Source: Allobosea lupini (GTDB lineage: Bacteria > Pseudomonadota > Alphaproteobacteria > Rhizobiales > Beijerinckiaceae). Taken from it: a stretch of 64,000 nucleotides of DNA. Positions 25,561 to 35,511 of the stretch are shown piece after piece. A model generated the notes under the pieces. The model was not told the origin of the DNA, searched no databases, and was given only the letters and a program-made list of their open reading frames with translations. The stretch is from contig NZ_FOAN01000007.1 of assembly GCF_900109525.1 (NCBI RefSeq), positions 246,073 to 310,072 on the forward strand. Reading direction: 5' to 3'. Position numbers and translations under genes: made by a program. The number at the start of each line of letters is the position of its first letter. Positions within the stretch are counted from its first letter, which is position 1.

Positions 25561-25567
25561 CCCTCGC

Positions 25568-25680
25568 GGTCGTCCCGGGCGACCAAAGTGAGACCCGGGA
25601 TCAATTCCTGAACCTCGATCGGTGAGGCTCAGCAATGGATCCCGGATCGGCGCGGCTTCGCCGCTTGTCCGGGATGACCC
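25568..25680. repeat. Dispersed intergenic palindromic repeat (copy B)
   Basis: The same order of elements as copy A at 7504: GGTCGTCCCGGGCGACC, GAGACCCGGGATC, a variable centre, GGATCCCGGATC, CGCGGCTTCGCCGC and TTGTCCGGGATGACC. It fills the space between convergent cca and hemF and may serve both as a bidirectional terminator. Confidence 0.8.
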
Positions 25681-25705
25681 GCGATAAGGTGGAAAGCGCA
25701 GGTCC

Positions 25706-26629
25706 CTACGGCCACCTGACCGTCGGCGGCATCGAGGACAGGATCGAGGCGACGTTGCCGCCGGTCTTCAGGCCGAAGATCGTTCCGCGGTCGTAGAGCA
25801 GGTTGAACTCGACATAGCGGCCGCGGCGGACCTGCTGCTCATGGCGCTCAGCCTCGCTCCAGGGCGTCGCCAGATTGCCGCGCAGGATGCGTGGATAGAT
25901 GTCGAGGAAGGCCTCGCCCACCGCCTTGGTGAAGGCGAGGTCGGCATCAGGATCGCCGGTCCAGACATAGTCGTAGAAGATGCCGCCGATGCCGCGCGGC
26001 TCGTTGCGGTGCTTGAGGTGGAAGTACTCGTCGCACCAGGCCTTGAAGCGCTCGTAGTCGGCGACACCGGCATGGGCCTCGCAGGGGCTGCGCATCGCGG
26101 CATGGAAGGCCTGCGCATCGGGGTCGTCCTGGCTGCGCCGGCGGTCGAGTACCGGAGTGAGGTCGGCGCCGCCGCCGAACCAGGGCTTGGTCGTCACGAC
26201 GAAGCGGGTGTTCATGTGCACGGTCGGCGCGTGCGGGTTCCAGGGATGGGCGATCAGCGAGATGCCGGTGGCGTGGAAGCGCGGATCCTCGGCCGCCCCC
26301 GGGATCTGCGCGGCGAATTCCGGGGCGAAGCTGCCATGCACGGTCGAGACATGGACGCCGACCTTTTCGAAGACGCGGCCCGACATCAGCGCCATCACGC
26401 CGCCGCCGCCCGGCGCGCCGTCATGGTTGCTGCGCTGCCAGGGCGTGCGCACGAAGCGGCCGGGCTTGTCGGTCTCAGGGGGAAAAGGGCCGGCAGCCTC
26501 CTCCTCGACCTGCTCGAAGGCGGCGCAGATGCGGTCGCGCAGGCTCTCGAACCAGGCGGCGGCGCGTGGCTTCAGGGCTTCGACGACAGCGGGATCGACG
26601 GCTGCGGGTTGCGTGGCTTGTGCGGTCAT
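25706..26629 (-). CDS. hemF: Oxygen-dependent coproporphyrinogen III oxidase
   Basis: A 307-residue HemF, the aerobic enzyme that decarboxylates coproporphyrinogen III to protoporphyrinogen IX in haem synthesis. Strong family blocks are present: NHDGAPGGGGVMALM, VHMNTRFVV, WFGGGADLTPVL, FHLKHRNEPRGIGGIFYDY and the C-terminal RGRYVEFNLLYDRGTIFGLKTGGNVASILSSMPP. It lies 14 bases downstream of trmL, so the two are probably co-transcribed. Confidence 0.94.
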   Translation of the reverse strand: MTAQATQPAAVDPAVVEALKPRAAAWFESLRDRICAAFEQVEEEAAGPFPPETDKPGRFVRTPWQRSNHDGAPGGGGVMALMSGRVFEKVGVHVSTVHGSFAPEFAAQIPGAAEDPRFHATGISLIAHPWNPHAPTVHMNTRFVVTTKPWFGGGADLTPVLDRRRSQDDPDAQAFHAAMRSPCEAHAGVADYERFKAWCDEYFHLKHRNEPRGIGGIFYDYVWTGDPDADLAFTKAVGEAFLDIYPRILRGNLATPWSEAERHEQQVRRGRYVEFNLLYDRGTIFGLKTGGNVASILSSMPPTVRWP

Positions 26630-26643
26630 GTGCGGTCTCTTCG

Positions 26644-27117
26644 TCAGGCGTCAGCCGGCGTGGGATAGGCACGCAGCTGGCGCAGCGCCTCGCCCACTAC
26701 CATCGCCGCGGCCATGGCGACATTGAGCGAGCGCAAATCGCGGCGCATCGGGATGTGTACGCTGGCCTGCGCCGCAGCATAGACCTCGGGCGGCACGCCC
26801 GCGCTCTCGCGGCCGACCATGACGATGTCGCCCGGGCGAAAGGCGAAGTCGGTATGGGCGCAGGCGCCGTCGGTCTCGGCCAGGACGAGGCGGTGGCCGG
26901 CCTGCCGACGCCAGTCCTCGAACGCGCGAAAGGAATCATGCCGGGTCACCGCGGCCCGCTCGATGTAATCCATGCCGGAGCGGCGGAAATTGCGGTCGGA
27001 CACGTCGAAGGCGGCCGGTTCGACGATGTCGACGGCGATGCCGAGGCAGGCCGCCAGGCGGATCATGGTGCCGGCGTTCTGCGGAATGTCGGGCTGGTAG
27101 AGGGCGAGGCGCAGCAT
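26644..27117 (-). CDS. trmL: tRNA (cytidine(34)-2'-O)-methyltransferase
   Basis: A 157-residue SPOUT methyltransferase, the typical length of TrmL, which 2'-O-methylates the wobble base of tRNA-Leu. Signs are YQPDIPQNAGTMIRLAACLG at the N terminus, the knot motif MVGRESAGVPPEVY near residues 98-111 and IPMRRDLRSLNVAMAAAMVVGEA near 119-141. The start at 27117 gives the standard MLRLALYQPDIPQN beginning. It is the first gene of the trmL-hemF pair and is divergent from the ABC exporter. Confidence 0.9.
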   Translation of the reverse strand: MLRLALYQPDIPQNAGTMIRLAACLGIAVDIVEPAAFDVSDRNFRRSGMDYIERAAVTRHDSFRAFEDWRRQAGHRLVLAETDGACAHTDFAFRPGDIVMVGRESAGVPPEVYAAAQASVHIPMRRDLRSLNVAMAAAMVVGEALRQLRAYPTPADA

Positions 27118-27250
27118 GGCGGGGTCATGCTGTCTGCGCAGGGCGCACGTCAAGCGGCAGCTCGGCCATGCTCTGGCCTTCATTTGGCAGTCGACCCATA
27201 TAACGAAGCGTCGTCATTGCCAGCTGCCCGAGGAGGGCCACCCTAACTCC

Positions 27251-29116
27251 ATGTTCGCCCCGCTTTTCCGTTTCCTTGAAAGCCGCATCGACGTGTTCGC
27301 GCCCTTCGACGAGCGGCAGACGCCGCCGACCGGCGTGTTCCGCTTCATGTGGCACCACATCAAGGGCGTGAAGGGCTGGATGGCCCTGATCATGCTGACC
27401 GGCCTCGGCTTCTCCGGCATCGAGGCGGCGATGTACCTGATGGTCGGCTGGTTCGTCGATCTTCTGACCAAGAACTCACCGGAACAGGTCTTCAGCGAGC
27501 ATGGCTGGCTGCTGATCGGCGCGGCGCTCGTGGTCACCGTGGCGCGGCCGCTGATCTATTTCGCCAACCACGCCATCGTCGACCAGGTGGTGGTGCCGCA
27601 GATCACCAACCAGATCCGCTGGCGCAACCATGTCTACACGCTCGGCCACGCGCTCTCCTATTTCCAGAACGATTTCGCCGGCCGGCTCTCGTCGCGGGTG
27701 ATCCAGGCCGGGCAGGCGATCCGCGGCGCGACGATCGAGGTGATCGACGACCTCTGGTACGCGCTGATCTTCGCCTCGGTCGCGATCGGCTTCTTCGGCT
27801 CGACCAGCCTGTGGCTCGCCATGCCGGTGATCGTCTGGCTGGCGGCCTATGTCGCCCTGCTGATCTATTTCGTGCCGCGGGCCAAGAAGCGCTCGGAGGC
27901 GAATTCGCTCGGTCGCTCGAGCACGACCGGGCGCATCGTCGACGCCTATACGAACATTCTGACGGTGAAGCTCTTCGCCCGTGCCGACGCCGAGCGCTCG
28001 GCCGTGCGCGACTCGTTGACGCGCTGGAACGCCTCCTTCCTCAACCTGTCGCGGCTGATCACCGGCGTCAGCGTCATCCTGCAGACGATGAACAGCCTGC
28101 TGGTCGTGGCGACCGCCTGGCTCTGTCTGCACCTCTGGAGCCAAGGCGAGATGACGCCGGGCGCGGTCGCCGCCTCGATCGGCCTGGTGCTGCGCCTCGT
28201 GCAGATGTCGAGCTGGCTGATCCACCTGGTGCGCGGCATCTTCGAGAATATCGGCTCGGTGCAGGAGAGCATGGAGACGATCGCCAAGCCGCACGACCTG
28301 CCGGATGCGCCGGACGCGGTGCCGCTCCAGGTGACGCAGGGCGGGGTGCGCTTCGAGCATGTCCGCTTCAATTACGGCAAGCCGCAGGGGCTGTTCGAGA
28401 ATCTCGACCTCGAGATCAAGCCGGGCGAGAAGATCGGGCTGGTCGGCCCGTCCGGAGCCGGCAAGTCGACGCTGGTCAACCTGCTGCTGCGGCTCTACCC
28501 GCTCGATTCGGGCCGCATCCTGGTCGACGGGCAGGACATCGCCCATGTCACGCAGGAATCGCTGCGCAGCCAGATCGGCATGGTGACGCAGGACAATTCG
28601 CTGCTGCACCGCTCGATCGGCGACAATATCGCCTATGGCCGGACCGGCGCGACGCAGGACGAGATCGCGGCGGCGGCCAAGCGGGCGGCGGCGCACGACT
28701 TCGTTCTCGGACTTTCCGACCAGGATGGGCGCCAGGGTTTCGATTCGCGTGTCGGTGAACGCGGCGTGAAGCTCTCCGGTGGCCAGCGCCAGCGCATCGC
28801 GATCGCTCGCGTGCTGCTCAAGGACGCGCCGATCCTGATCCTGGACGAGGCGACCTCTGCGCTCGATTCGGAGGTCGAGGCCGAAATTCAGGCCCAGCTT
28901 TCCACATTGATGGAAGGAAAGACCGTGATCGCGATCGCGCACCGGCTCTCGACCATCGCCGCGCTCGACCGGTTGATCGTGCTCGACAAGGGCCGGATCG
29001 TCGACATGGGCAGCCATGACGAGCTGGTGCGGCGCGGCGGGCTCTATGCCCGCCTATGGGCCCGGCAGTCCGGTGGCTTCCTCGCATTGGCCGACAGCGA
29101 GCGGATTCCGGCCTGA
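27251..29116 (+). CDS. ABC exporter, fused permease and ATPase
   Basis: A 621-residue half-transporter. An N-terminal six-helix domain (residues ~45-340) includes the coupling segment FQNDFAGRLSSRVIQAG. The C-terminal ATPase has Walker A GPSGAGKST near residue 400, signature LSGGQRQRIAIAR, Walker B ILILDEATSALDSE and the H-loop AHRLSTI. It probably works as a homodimer, and the substrate (lipid, peptide or drug) cannot be told. A GAGGAGGG site lies about 15 bases before the chosen ATG. The frame is open further upstream without family features. Confidence 0.87.
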   Translation: MFAPLFRFLESRIDVFAPFDERQTPPTGVFRFMWHHIKGVKGWMALIMLTGLGFSGIEAAMYLMVGWFVDLLTKNSPEQVFSEHGWLLIGAALVVTVARPLIYFANHAIVDQVVVPQITNQIRWRNHVYTLGHALSYFQNDFAGRLSSRVIQAGQAIRGATIEVIDDLWYALIFASVAIGFFGSTSLWLAMPVIVWLAAYVALLIYFVPRAKKRSEANSLGRSSTTGRIVDAYTNILTVKLFARADAERSAVRDSLTRWNASFLNLSRLITGVSVILQTMNSLLVVATAWLCLHLWSQGEMTPGAVAASIGLVLRLVQMSSWLIHLVRGIFENIGSVQESMETIAKPHDLPDAPDAVPLQVTQGGVRFEHVRFNYGKPQGLFENLDLEIKPGEKIGLVGPSGAGKSTLVNLLLRLYPLDSGRILVDGQDIAHVTQESLRSQIGMVTQDNSLLHRSIGDNIAYGRTGATQDEIAAAAKRAAAHDFVLGLSDQDGRQGFDSRVGERGVKLSGGQRQRIAIARVLLKDAPILILDEATSALDSEVEAEIQAQLSTLMEGKTVIAIAHRLSTIAALDRLIVLDKGRIVDMGSHDELVRRGGLYARLWARQSGGFLALADSERIPA

Positions 29117-29241
29117 GCCGGCTGCACGGCGGCATTGCTGCGATGCAGTGGGCTGCGGCACGCGCGACAGTAGACTTCGTCAAAACTGCATGCCAAAGAG
29201 CGCGGCAGGCGACGCGCCGCCGCAAGGCGGGCTGTGTGCCC

Positions 29242-29270
29242 GCGCCCCTGTGGGGCGCTTGATTTGTTTC
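29242..29270 (+). terminator. Candidate terminator or attenuator before petA
   Basis: GCGCCCC (29242-29248) and GGGGCGC (29252-29258) form a perfect 7-base stem with a TGT loop, followed by TTGATTTGTTT. It lies 126 bases after the ABC exporter stop and only 37 bases before the petA start. It may end the exporter transcript or sit in the petABC leader. Confidence 0.5.
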
Positions 29271-29307
29271 AGCCGGCCAGGCCGGCCGCCGAGCAGGGAA
29301 CTGGATC

Positions 29308-29859
29308 GTGGCGCACGCGACCGATACGACTGGCACCGAACCCACCCGCCGCGATTTTCTGATGCTGACGACCGGCGCTTTCGGCGCCGTCGGCGCCGCC
29401 GCCCTCGTCGTGCCTTTGCTCGGCCAGCTGGCTCCCGACGCGCAGGTCGTTGCCGCCGGCGCTCCGATCGATCTCGACCTCGCCCCGATCGCGGAAGGCC
29501 AGGCGATCAAACTCTTTTGGCGCGGCAAGCTGATCTTCGTGCGCAATCGCACCAAGAAGGAGATCGACGAGGCCAAGGCCGTCGATGTCGCGACGCTGCG
29601 CGATCCGCAGACCGACGAACAGCGCACCAAGGCGGGCCATGAGCGCTATCTCGTCGTCTACGGCAACTGCACCCATCTCGGCTGCGTGCCGCTCGGCAAC
29701 GCCGCCGGCGAGCCGAAGGGCGAGTTCGATGGCTGGTTCTGCCCCTGCCACGGCTCGCACTACGATTCCTCCGGCCGCATCCGCAAGGGTCCCGCGCCGC
29801 TGAACCTGCCGGTGCCGCCCTACGCGTTCACCGCGGACACCAAGATCAAGATCGGCTGA
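29308..29859 (+). CDS. petA: Ubiquinol-cytochrome c reductase iron-sulfur subunit (Rieske)
   Basis: The 183-residue Rieske protein of the cytochrome bc1 complex. The N terminus carries a Tat motif TRRDFLML (residues 13-20) and one transmembrane anchor. The [2Fe-2S] ligands are in CTHLGC (121-126) and CPCHGSHY (145-152). It takes electrons from ubiquinol and passes them to cytochrome c1. The start is a GTG with CAGGGAA upstream. It is the first gene of petABC, with 54 bases before petB. Confidence 0.95.
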   Translation: MAHATDTTGTEPTRRDFLMLTTGAFGAVGAAALVVPLLGQLAPDAQVVAAGAPIDLDLAPIAEGQAIKLFWRGKLIFVRNRTKKEIDEAKAVDVATLRDPQTDEQRTKAGHERYLVVYGNCTHLGCVPLGNAAGEPKGEFDGWFCPCHGSHYDSSGRIRKGPAPLNLPVPPYAFTADTKIKIG

Positions 29860-29913
29860 GCCTCCTGAAGGCGAGGACGGCATCGAGCGGATTTGAGAGA
29901 GCTTGAGGCGAGC

Positions 29914-31185
29914 ATGAGCGGTCACAGCACCTACCAACCGAAGACCGGGATCGAGCGCTGGCTCGATGCACGGCTGCCGATCGTGCGGCTGATGCACGAT
30001 TCCGCGGTTTCCTATCCGGTGCCGCGCAATCTCAACCTGCTGTGGACCTTCGGCGGCATCCTGGTGTTCATGCTGGTGGCGCAGATCATCACCGGCGTGA
30101 TCCTGGCGATGCACTACACGCCGAACGCGACCATGGCGTTCAACTCCGTCGAGCACATCATGCGCGACGTGAACTTCGGCTGGCTGCTGCGCTACCTGCA
30201 CTCCAACGGCGCCTCGATGTTCTTCGTGGCGGTCTACATCCACATCTTCCGCGGCCTGTACTACGGCTCGTACAAGGCGCCGCGCGAGGTGCTCTGGATC
30301 CTCGGCGTCATCATCTTCCTGCTGATGATGGCCACGGCGTTCATGGGCTACGTGCTGCCCTGGGGCCAGATGTCCTTCTGGGGCGCGACCGTCATCACCA
30401 ACCTGTTCTCGGCGCTGCCGGTGATCGGCGAGACGATCGTGACCTTCCTGTGGGGTGGCTACTCGGTCGACAACCCGACGCTGAACCGCTTCTTCTCGCT
30501 GCACTTCCTGCTGCCGTTCATGATCGCGGGCGTCGTCGTCCTGCACATCTGGGCGCTGCACCATGTCGGCCAGAACAACCCGACCGGCGTCGAGGTCAAG
30601 GACGTCAAGAAGGATACCGTTCCCTTCACGCCCTATGCGACCATCAAGGACCTGTTCGGCATGGTCTGCTTCATGCTGGTCTTCGCCTGGTTCGTCTTCT
30701 ACCAGCCGAACTTCATGGGCCACGCCGACAACTACATCCCGGCCAACCCGGCCTCGACGCCTGCCCACATCGTGCCGGAATGGTACTTCCTGCCGTTCTA
30801 CGCGATCCTGCGCGCCATTCCCGACAAGCTCGGCGGCGTGCTGGCGATGGGCGGCGCGATCGTGATCCTCGCCTTCCTGCCCTGGATCGACACCTCCAAG
30901 GTCAAGTCGATGACTTACCGCCCGATCGCGCGCCAGTTCTTCTGGATGTTCGTCCTGGTCTGCATCGGCCTCGGCTATCTCGGCGCCATGCCGGCGGACG
31001 AGCCCTATGTGACGATCTCGCGCATCCTGACGGTGCTGTATTTCGGCTTCTTCGTGGCGCTGGCGCTGATCGGCATCTTCGAACGGCCGGCCCCGCTGCC
31101 GACCTCCATCGCCGACTCGGTGCTCGGCGGCTCGGGCGCGCGCCTCGGCCACGCCACCGCCGCGGCACCGCAGGCCAAGGGCTGA
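29914..31185 (+). CDS. petB: Cytochrome b, ubiquinol-cytochrome c reductase
   Basis: A 423-residue cytochrome b with eight transmembrane helices carrying two b haems. Haem-binding histidines lie in HSNGASMFFVAVYIHIFRG and in FLLPFMIAGVVVLHIWALHHVG. The Qo-site motif is PEWYFLPFYAILRAIP. The gene is separate from cytochrome c1, so this organism does not use the fused fbcH arrangement. GAGGCGAGC before the ATG supports the start at 29914 rather than seven codons earlier. Confidence 0.95.
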   Translation: MSGHSTYQPKTGIERWLDARLPIVRLMHDSAVSYPVPRNLNLLWTFGGILVFMLVAQIITGVILAMHYTPNATMAFNSVEHIMRDVNFGWLLRYLHSNGASMFFVAVYIHIFRGLYYGSYKAPREVLWILGVIIFLLMMATAFMGYVLPWGQMSFWGATVITNLFSALPVIGETIVTFLWGGYSVDNPTLNRFFSLHFLLPFMIAGVVVLHIWALHHVGQNNPTGVEVKDVKKDTVPFTPYATIKDLFGMVCFMLVFAWFVFYQPNFMGHADNYIPANPASTPAHIVPEWYFLPFYAILRAIPDKLGGVLAMGGAIVILAFLPWIDTSKVKSMTYRPIARQFFWMFVLVCIGLGYLGAMPADEPYVTISRILTVLYFGFFVALALIGIFERPAPLPTSIADSVLGGSGARLGHATAAAPQAKG

Positions 31186-31193
31186 ACGAGACC

Positions 31194-32072
31194 ATGAGCA
31201 AGATGTCCCTCCGCCTGTCGCTCGCCGGTCTCGTCACTGGCCTGACCCTTGCCGTGTCCGCGCCTGTCCTGGCTGCCGAAGGCGCTCCGAAGCCGCCGGC
31301 GCAGAGCTGGTCGTTCGCCGGTCCGTTCGGCAAGTTCGACCAGGCCCAGCTGCAGCGCGGCTTCAAGGTCGCCAAGGAAGTTTGCGCCAACTGCCACGCG
31401 ATGAACCTGATCCGGTTCCGCAACCTGTCGCAGCCGGGCGGCCCTGGCTTCACCCCGTCGCAGGTCGCGGCGCTTGCGGCGAGCTACACCAACATCAAGG
31501 ACGGCCCGAACGACGCGGGTGAGATGTTCGAGCGCCCCGGCCGTCCGGCCGACGCCTTCCCGGCGCCGTTCGCGAACGAGCAGGCGGCCCGTGCCGCCAA
31601 TGGCGGCGCCTATCCGCCGCCGATCGACATGCTGGCCAAGGCGCGCACCTATACGCGCGGCTTCCCCACCTTCATCTTCGACATCTTCACCCAGTATCAG
31701 GAGCAGGGGCCGGACTATATCGTCGCGCTCCTGACCGGCTATGCCGAGCCGCCGGCCGGCGTGACGCTGCTGCCGGGGCAGAACTACAACAACTACATGC
31801 CCGGCCACCTGATCGCGATGCCGAAGCCGCTGAGCGACGGCCAGGTCGAGTACCCGAAGGGTGCGGACGGCAAGTCGCCGGTGCCGGAGACGGTCGAGCA
31901 GTACTCCAAGGACGTCGCCGCCTTCATGGTCTGGATGGCGGAGCCGCATCTCGAGGCGCGCAAGCGCATGGGCTTCCAGGTGATGATCTTCCTGGCGCTC
32001 TTCGCCGGCCTGCTCTACTTCACCAAGAAGAAGATCTGGTCGCGCCTGCCCGACCACGCCTCGGCGCACTGA
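31194..32072 (+). CDS. petC: Cytochrome c1
   Basis: A 292-residue cytochrome c1. A Sec signal peptide (residues 1-28, ending SAPVLAAEG) is followed by the haem c site CANCH at 64-68 and a likely axial methionine in HLIAMPKPL near 205. A C-terminal anchor helix (MGFQVMIFLALFAGLLYF) is followed by a basic tail. It transfers electrons from the Rieske centre to soluble or membrane cytochrome c. It begins 8 bases after petB and is followed by a strong terminator. Confidence 0.95.
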   Translation: MSKMSLRLSLAGLVTGLTLAVSAPVLAAEGAPKPPAQSWSFAGPFGKFDQAQLQRGFKVAKEVCANCHAMNLIRFRNLSQPGGPGFTPSQVAALAASYTNIKDGPNDAGEMFERPGRPADAFPAPFANEQAARAANGGAYPPPIDMLAKARTYTRGFPTFIFDIFTQYQEQGPDYIVALLTGYAEPPAGVTLLPGQNYNNYMPGHLIAMPKPLSDGQVEYPKGADGKSPVPETVEQYSKDVAAFMVWMAEPHLEARKRMGFQVMIFLALFAGLLYFTKKKIWSRLPDHASAH

Positions 32073-32088
32073 GCGAGATCTGAGTTCG

Positions 32089-32115
32089 AAAGGGCCCCGG
32101 AGACGGGGCCCTTTT
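32089..32115 (+). terminator. Intrinsic terminator of petABC
   Basis: A perfect 11-base stem, AAAGGGCCCCG / CGGGGCCCTTT, with a GAGA loop, then TTTTCGTTT. It starts 17 bases after the petC stop. Confidence 0.9.
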
Positions 32116-32206
32116 CGTTTATCGGCCACATTCGATCGTCTGCGCAGCCGTATTACGGCTGTCACGAATCTCGATCCTTATCCGGGCAATCATCGGAGGC
32201 TGAGGC

Positions 32207-33088
<882 letters not shown>

Positions 33089-33145
33089 CACTGCGCCGGC
33101 TTTCCCGGACCGGCCACCTCGGGTTAAGAGGAGCCGCCCCAGCCG

Positions 33146-33703
33146 ATGGACTTTGTCATGGACCGCAGCGCGCTCGACGATCTGAAGAATGCGATCCGGA
33201 CGATCCCCGACTATCCGGCGCCGGGAATCCAGTTCCGCGACATCACCACCCTGCTCGGCGATGCCCGTGCCTTCCGTCGTGCCGTGGACGAACTGGTGCA
33301 GCCTTTCGCCGGGCTGAAGATCGCCAAGATCGCCGGGATCGAAGCGCGCGGCTTCATCCTCGGCGGCGCCGTGGCGCACCAGCTCTCGGCCGGCTTCGTC
33401 CCGGTGCGCAAGAAGGGCAAGCTGCCGCATGAGACGGTCGGCATGCCGTATTCGCTCGAATATGGCGACGACGAGATCGAGGTACACAGGGACGCGGTTT
33501 CGCGCGGCGAGCGGGTGCTGCTGGTCGACGACCTCGTCGCCACCGGCGGCACGGCCGAGGCGGCGGTGAAGCTGCTCTCTTCGCTCGGGGCCGAGGTCGT
33601 CGCCGCCTGCTTCATCATCGACCTGCCGGACCTCGGCGGCGCCGACAGGGTCAGGCGGCTCGGCGTGCCGGTGCGCACGCTGGTCTCCTTCGCGGGGCAT
33701 TGA
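33146..33703 (+). CDS. apt: Adenine phosphoribosyltransferase
   Basis: A 185-residue type I phosphoribosyltransferase. The PRPP loop is VLLVDDLVATGGTAEAA near residues 127-143, with the Apt-type N terminus DYPAPGIQFRDITTLLGD and the flexible-loop segment RKKGKLPHETVG. It converts adenine and PRPP to AMP. Its place between mtnP and mtnA suits recovery of the adenine released by MtnP. A second ATG five codons in (33161) is a possible alternative start. Confidence 0.93.
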   Translation: MDFVMDRSALDDLKNAIRTIPDYPAPGIQFRDITTLLGDARAFRRAVDELVQPFAGLKIAKIAGIEARGFILGGAVAHQLSAGFVPVRKKGKLPHETVGMPYSLEYGDDEIEVHRDAVSRGERVLLVDDLVATGGTAEAAVKLLSSLGAEVVAACFIIDLPDLGGADRVRRLGVPVRTLVSFAGH

Positions 33704-33707
33704 GGCG

Positions 33708-34817
33708 ATGAAGATCCACGGGCGGCATTACCGCACCATCTGGCTCGACGAGGACGGCTGGGGCGTTGTCGTCATCGACCAGACGCGGCTGCCCTTCCAT
33801 TTCGAGACGGTGAGGCTGGCGACCGCAGAAGAAGCCGCGCATGCGATCCGCCACATGACGGTGCGGGGCGCCCCGCTCATCGGTGCGACCGCGGCCTACG
33901 GTGTCGCGCTGGCTTTGCGCGTCGATGCCTCCGACGCGGCCCTGGAGCAGGCGCTTGCATTGCTCGGCGCGACCCGGCCGACGGCGGTCAACCTGAACTG
34001 GGCACTGGCGCGGATGCGCCGGCGCCTGACCGGCCTGCCGCAAGCCGAGCGCGTCGCTGCGGCCTATGCCGAGGCGGGGGCGATCTGCGACGAGGATGTC
34101 GCGCTCTGCCATGCCATCGGCGAGCATGGCCTCGGCGTGATCCGCGAGATCGCGGCGAGAAAGCCGGCAGGCGAGCCGGTCAACATCCTGACCCATTGCA
34201 ATGCCGGCTGGCTCGCCACCGTCGACTGGGGCACGGCGCTGGCGCCGATCTATCTGGCTCACGATGCCGGCATCCCGGTCCATGTCTGGGTCGACGAGAC
34301 CCGGCCGCGCAACCAGGGCGCGGCGCTGACAGCCTATGAGCTCGGCAGCCATGGCGTGCCGCATGCGGTGATCGTCGACAATGCCGGCGGCCATCTGATG
34401 CAGCACGGGCAGGTCGACATGGTGATCGTCGGCACCGACCGGACGACCGCCAGCGGCGACGTCGCCAACAAGATCGGCACCTATCTCAAGGCACTGGCGG
34501 CAAAGGACAACGGCGTGCCGTTCTATGTGGCGCTGCCCTCACCGACGATCGACTGGACGCTGCAGGACGGGCTGCGGGAGATTCCGATCGAGGAACGCAG
34601 CCAGCGCGAGGTCACGCACCTGTTCGGACAGGCTGAGGATGGTCGCACCGGCTTCTTCCAGGTGGCGGCGCCGGGCAGCGCGGCCTGCAACCCGGCTTTC
34701 GACGTGACGCCGGCGCGGCTCGTCACCGGGCTGATCACCGAGCGTGGCATCGCGCCGGCGAGTGCCGAGGGCCTGGCCCGGCTGTTTCCGGACCTCGCAC
34801 AGGGACAAGCGGCATGA
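33708..34817 (+). CDS. mtnA: S-methyl-5-thioribose-1-phosphate isomerase
   Basis: A 369-residue member of the MtnA / eIF2B-like family. It isomerises methylthioribose 1-phosphate to the ribulose 1-phosphate form. Family blocks are HMTVRGAPLIGATAAYG near residue 46, NILTHCNAGWLATV with the catalytic Cys near 163, and GTDRTTASGDVANKIGTY with the catalytic Asp near 244. It follows apt by 4 bases and overlaps the aldolase gene by 4 bases (ATGA). Confidence 0.92.
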   Translation: MKIHGRHYRTIWLDEDGWGVVVIDQTRLPFHFETVRLATAEEAAHAIRHMTVRGAPLIGATAAYGVALALRVDASDAALEQALALLGATRPTAVNLNWALARMRRRLTGLPQAERVAAAYAEAGAICDEDVALCHAIGEHGLGVIREIAARKPAGEPVNILTHCNAGWLATVDWGTALAPIYLAHDAGIPVHVWVDETRPRNQGAALTAYELGSHGVPHAVIVDNAGGHLMQHGQVDMVIVGTDRTTASGDVANKIGTYLKALAAKDNGVPFYVALPSPTIDWTLQDGLREIPIEERSQREVTHLFGQAEDGRTGFFQVAAPGSAACNPAFDVTPARLVTGLITERGIAPASAEGLARLFPDLAQGQAA

Positions 34818-35458
34818 GCGAACAGGCATTGCGCGAGGACATCGTCGCGGTCGCGCAGGCGATCGACAAGGCTGGCTTCTGCCCGTCGAAATCCGGCAAT
34901 GTCTCCGCCCGCTTCGGCGACGGATTCCTCCTCACGCCGTCGGGCCTGCCCTATGCGCGAACCAAGCCGGAGGACCTGATCCACGTCGCCCTCGACGGGA
35001 CGGTCCTGAGCGGCAGCCGAAAGCCGTCATCGGAATGGCCGTTCCATGTCGCGATCTACAAGGCGCGACCTGATGCGCAGGCGATCGTCCACACCCATTC
35101 GCCGCGCGCCACGGCGCTGTCCTGCGCGCGGCGCGGCATCCCTGCCTTCCATTACATGATCGCGCTTTGCGGCGGCGCCGACGTCCGCTGCGCCGACTAC
35201 GCCACCTTCGGCTCGCCGGAACTGGCGGAGAATGCGGTCAGGGCGCTGGAGGGACGCAAGGCGGTGCTGCTCGCCAATCACGGCGTGATCGCGCTGGGCG
35301 CGAGCCTGGCGGGGGCGCACACCATCGTCGCCGAGGTCGAGAACCTCGCCGGGCAGTATCTCGACCTGCTCGCCTCGGGACTCGAGCCAGTCATCCTCGA
35401 TGCGGCGGAGATGGAGCGCGTCTCGGCGAAGTTCGCAGGTTACGGCAAGGTCGGCTGA
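34814..35458 (+). CDS. Class II aldolase/adducin family protein
   Basis: A 214-residue class II aldolase fold protein, the size of fuculose-phosphate aldolase. SGNVSARF near residues 24-31, SSEWPFH near 72-78 (catalytic Glu), HTHS near 93-96 and NHG near 155 (zinc histidines) are present. Coupled to mtnA, it is best read as the Ald2-type aldolase that splits 5-methylthio- or 5-deoxyribulose 1-phosphate to DHAP and an aldehyde (DHAP shunt). MtnB dehydratase belongs to the same fold and is the main alternative, but no mtnC, mtnD or mtnK gene is nearby. Confidence 0.82.
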   Translation: MSEQALREDIVAVAQAIDKAGFCPSKSGNVSARFGDGFLLTPSGLPYARTKPEDLIHVALDGTVLSGSRKPSSEWPFHVAIYKARPDAQAIVHTHSPRATALSCARRGIPAFHYMIALCGGADVRCADYATFGSPELAENAVRALEGRKAVLLANHGVIALGASLAGAHTIVAEVENLAGQYLDLLASGLEPVILDAAEMERVSAKFAGYGKVG

Positions 35459-35511
35459 TCTTAAGGGCCGATCTCACCGGTTGTTAACGGCTCTGCGCTA
35501 TAGGGGGCCGG

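Noticed and set aside
29269..31152. Open frame of about 630 codons antisense to petA and petB
   Set aside because: The translation is His/Arg/Asp-rich without any fold signature, while the plus strand encodes unmistakable Rieske and cytochrome b proteins.
29914..32072. Fused cytochrome b/c1 (fbcH) gene
   Set aside because: petB has its own stop at 31183-31185, and petC has its own ATG and signal peptide 8 bases later.
32116..32206. SAM-sensing riboswitch upstream of mtnP
   Set aside because: Only one small hairpin (CAGCCG / CGGCTG at 32145-32161) is present. The region is too short and lacks the conserved pseudoknot elements of SAM-II.
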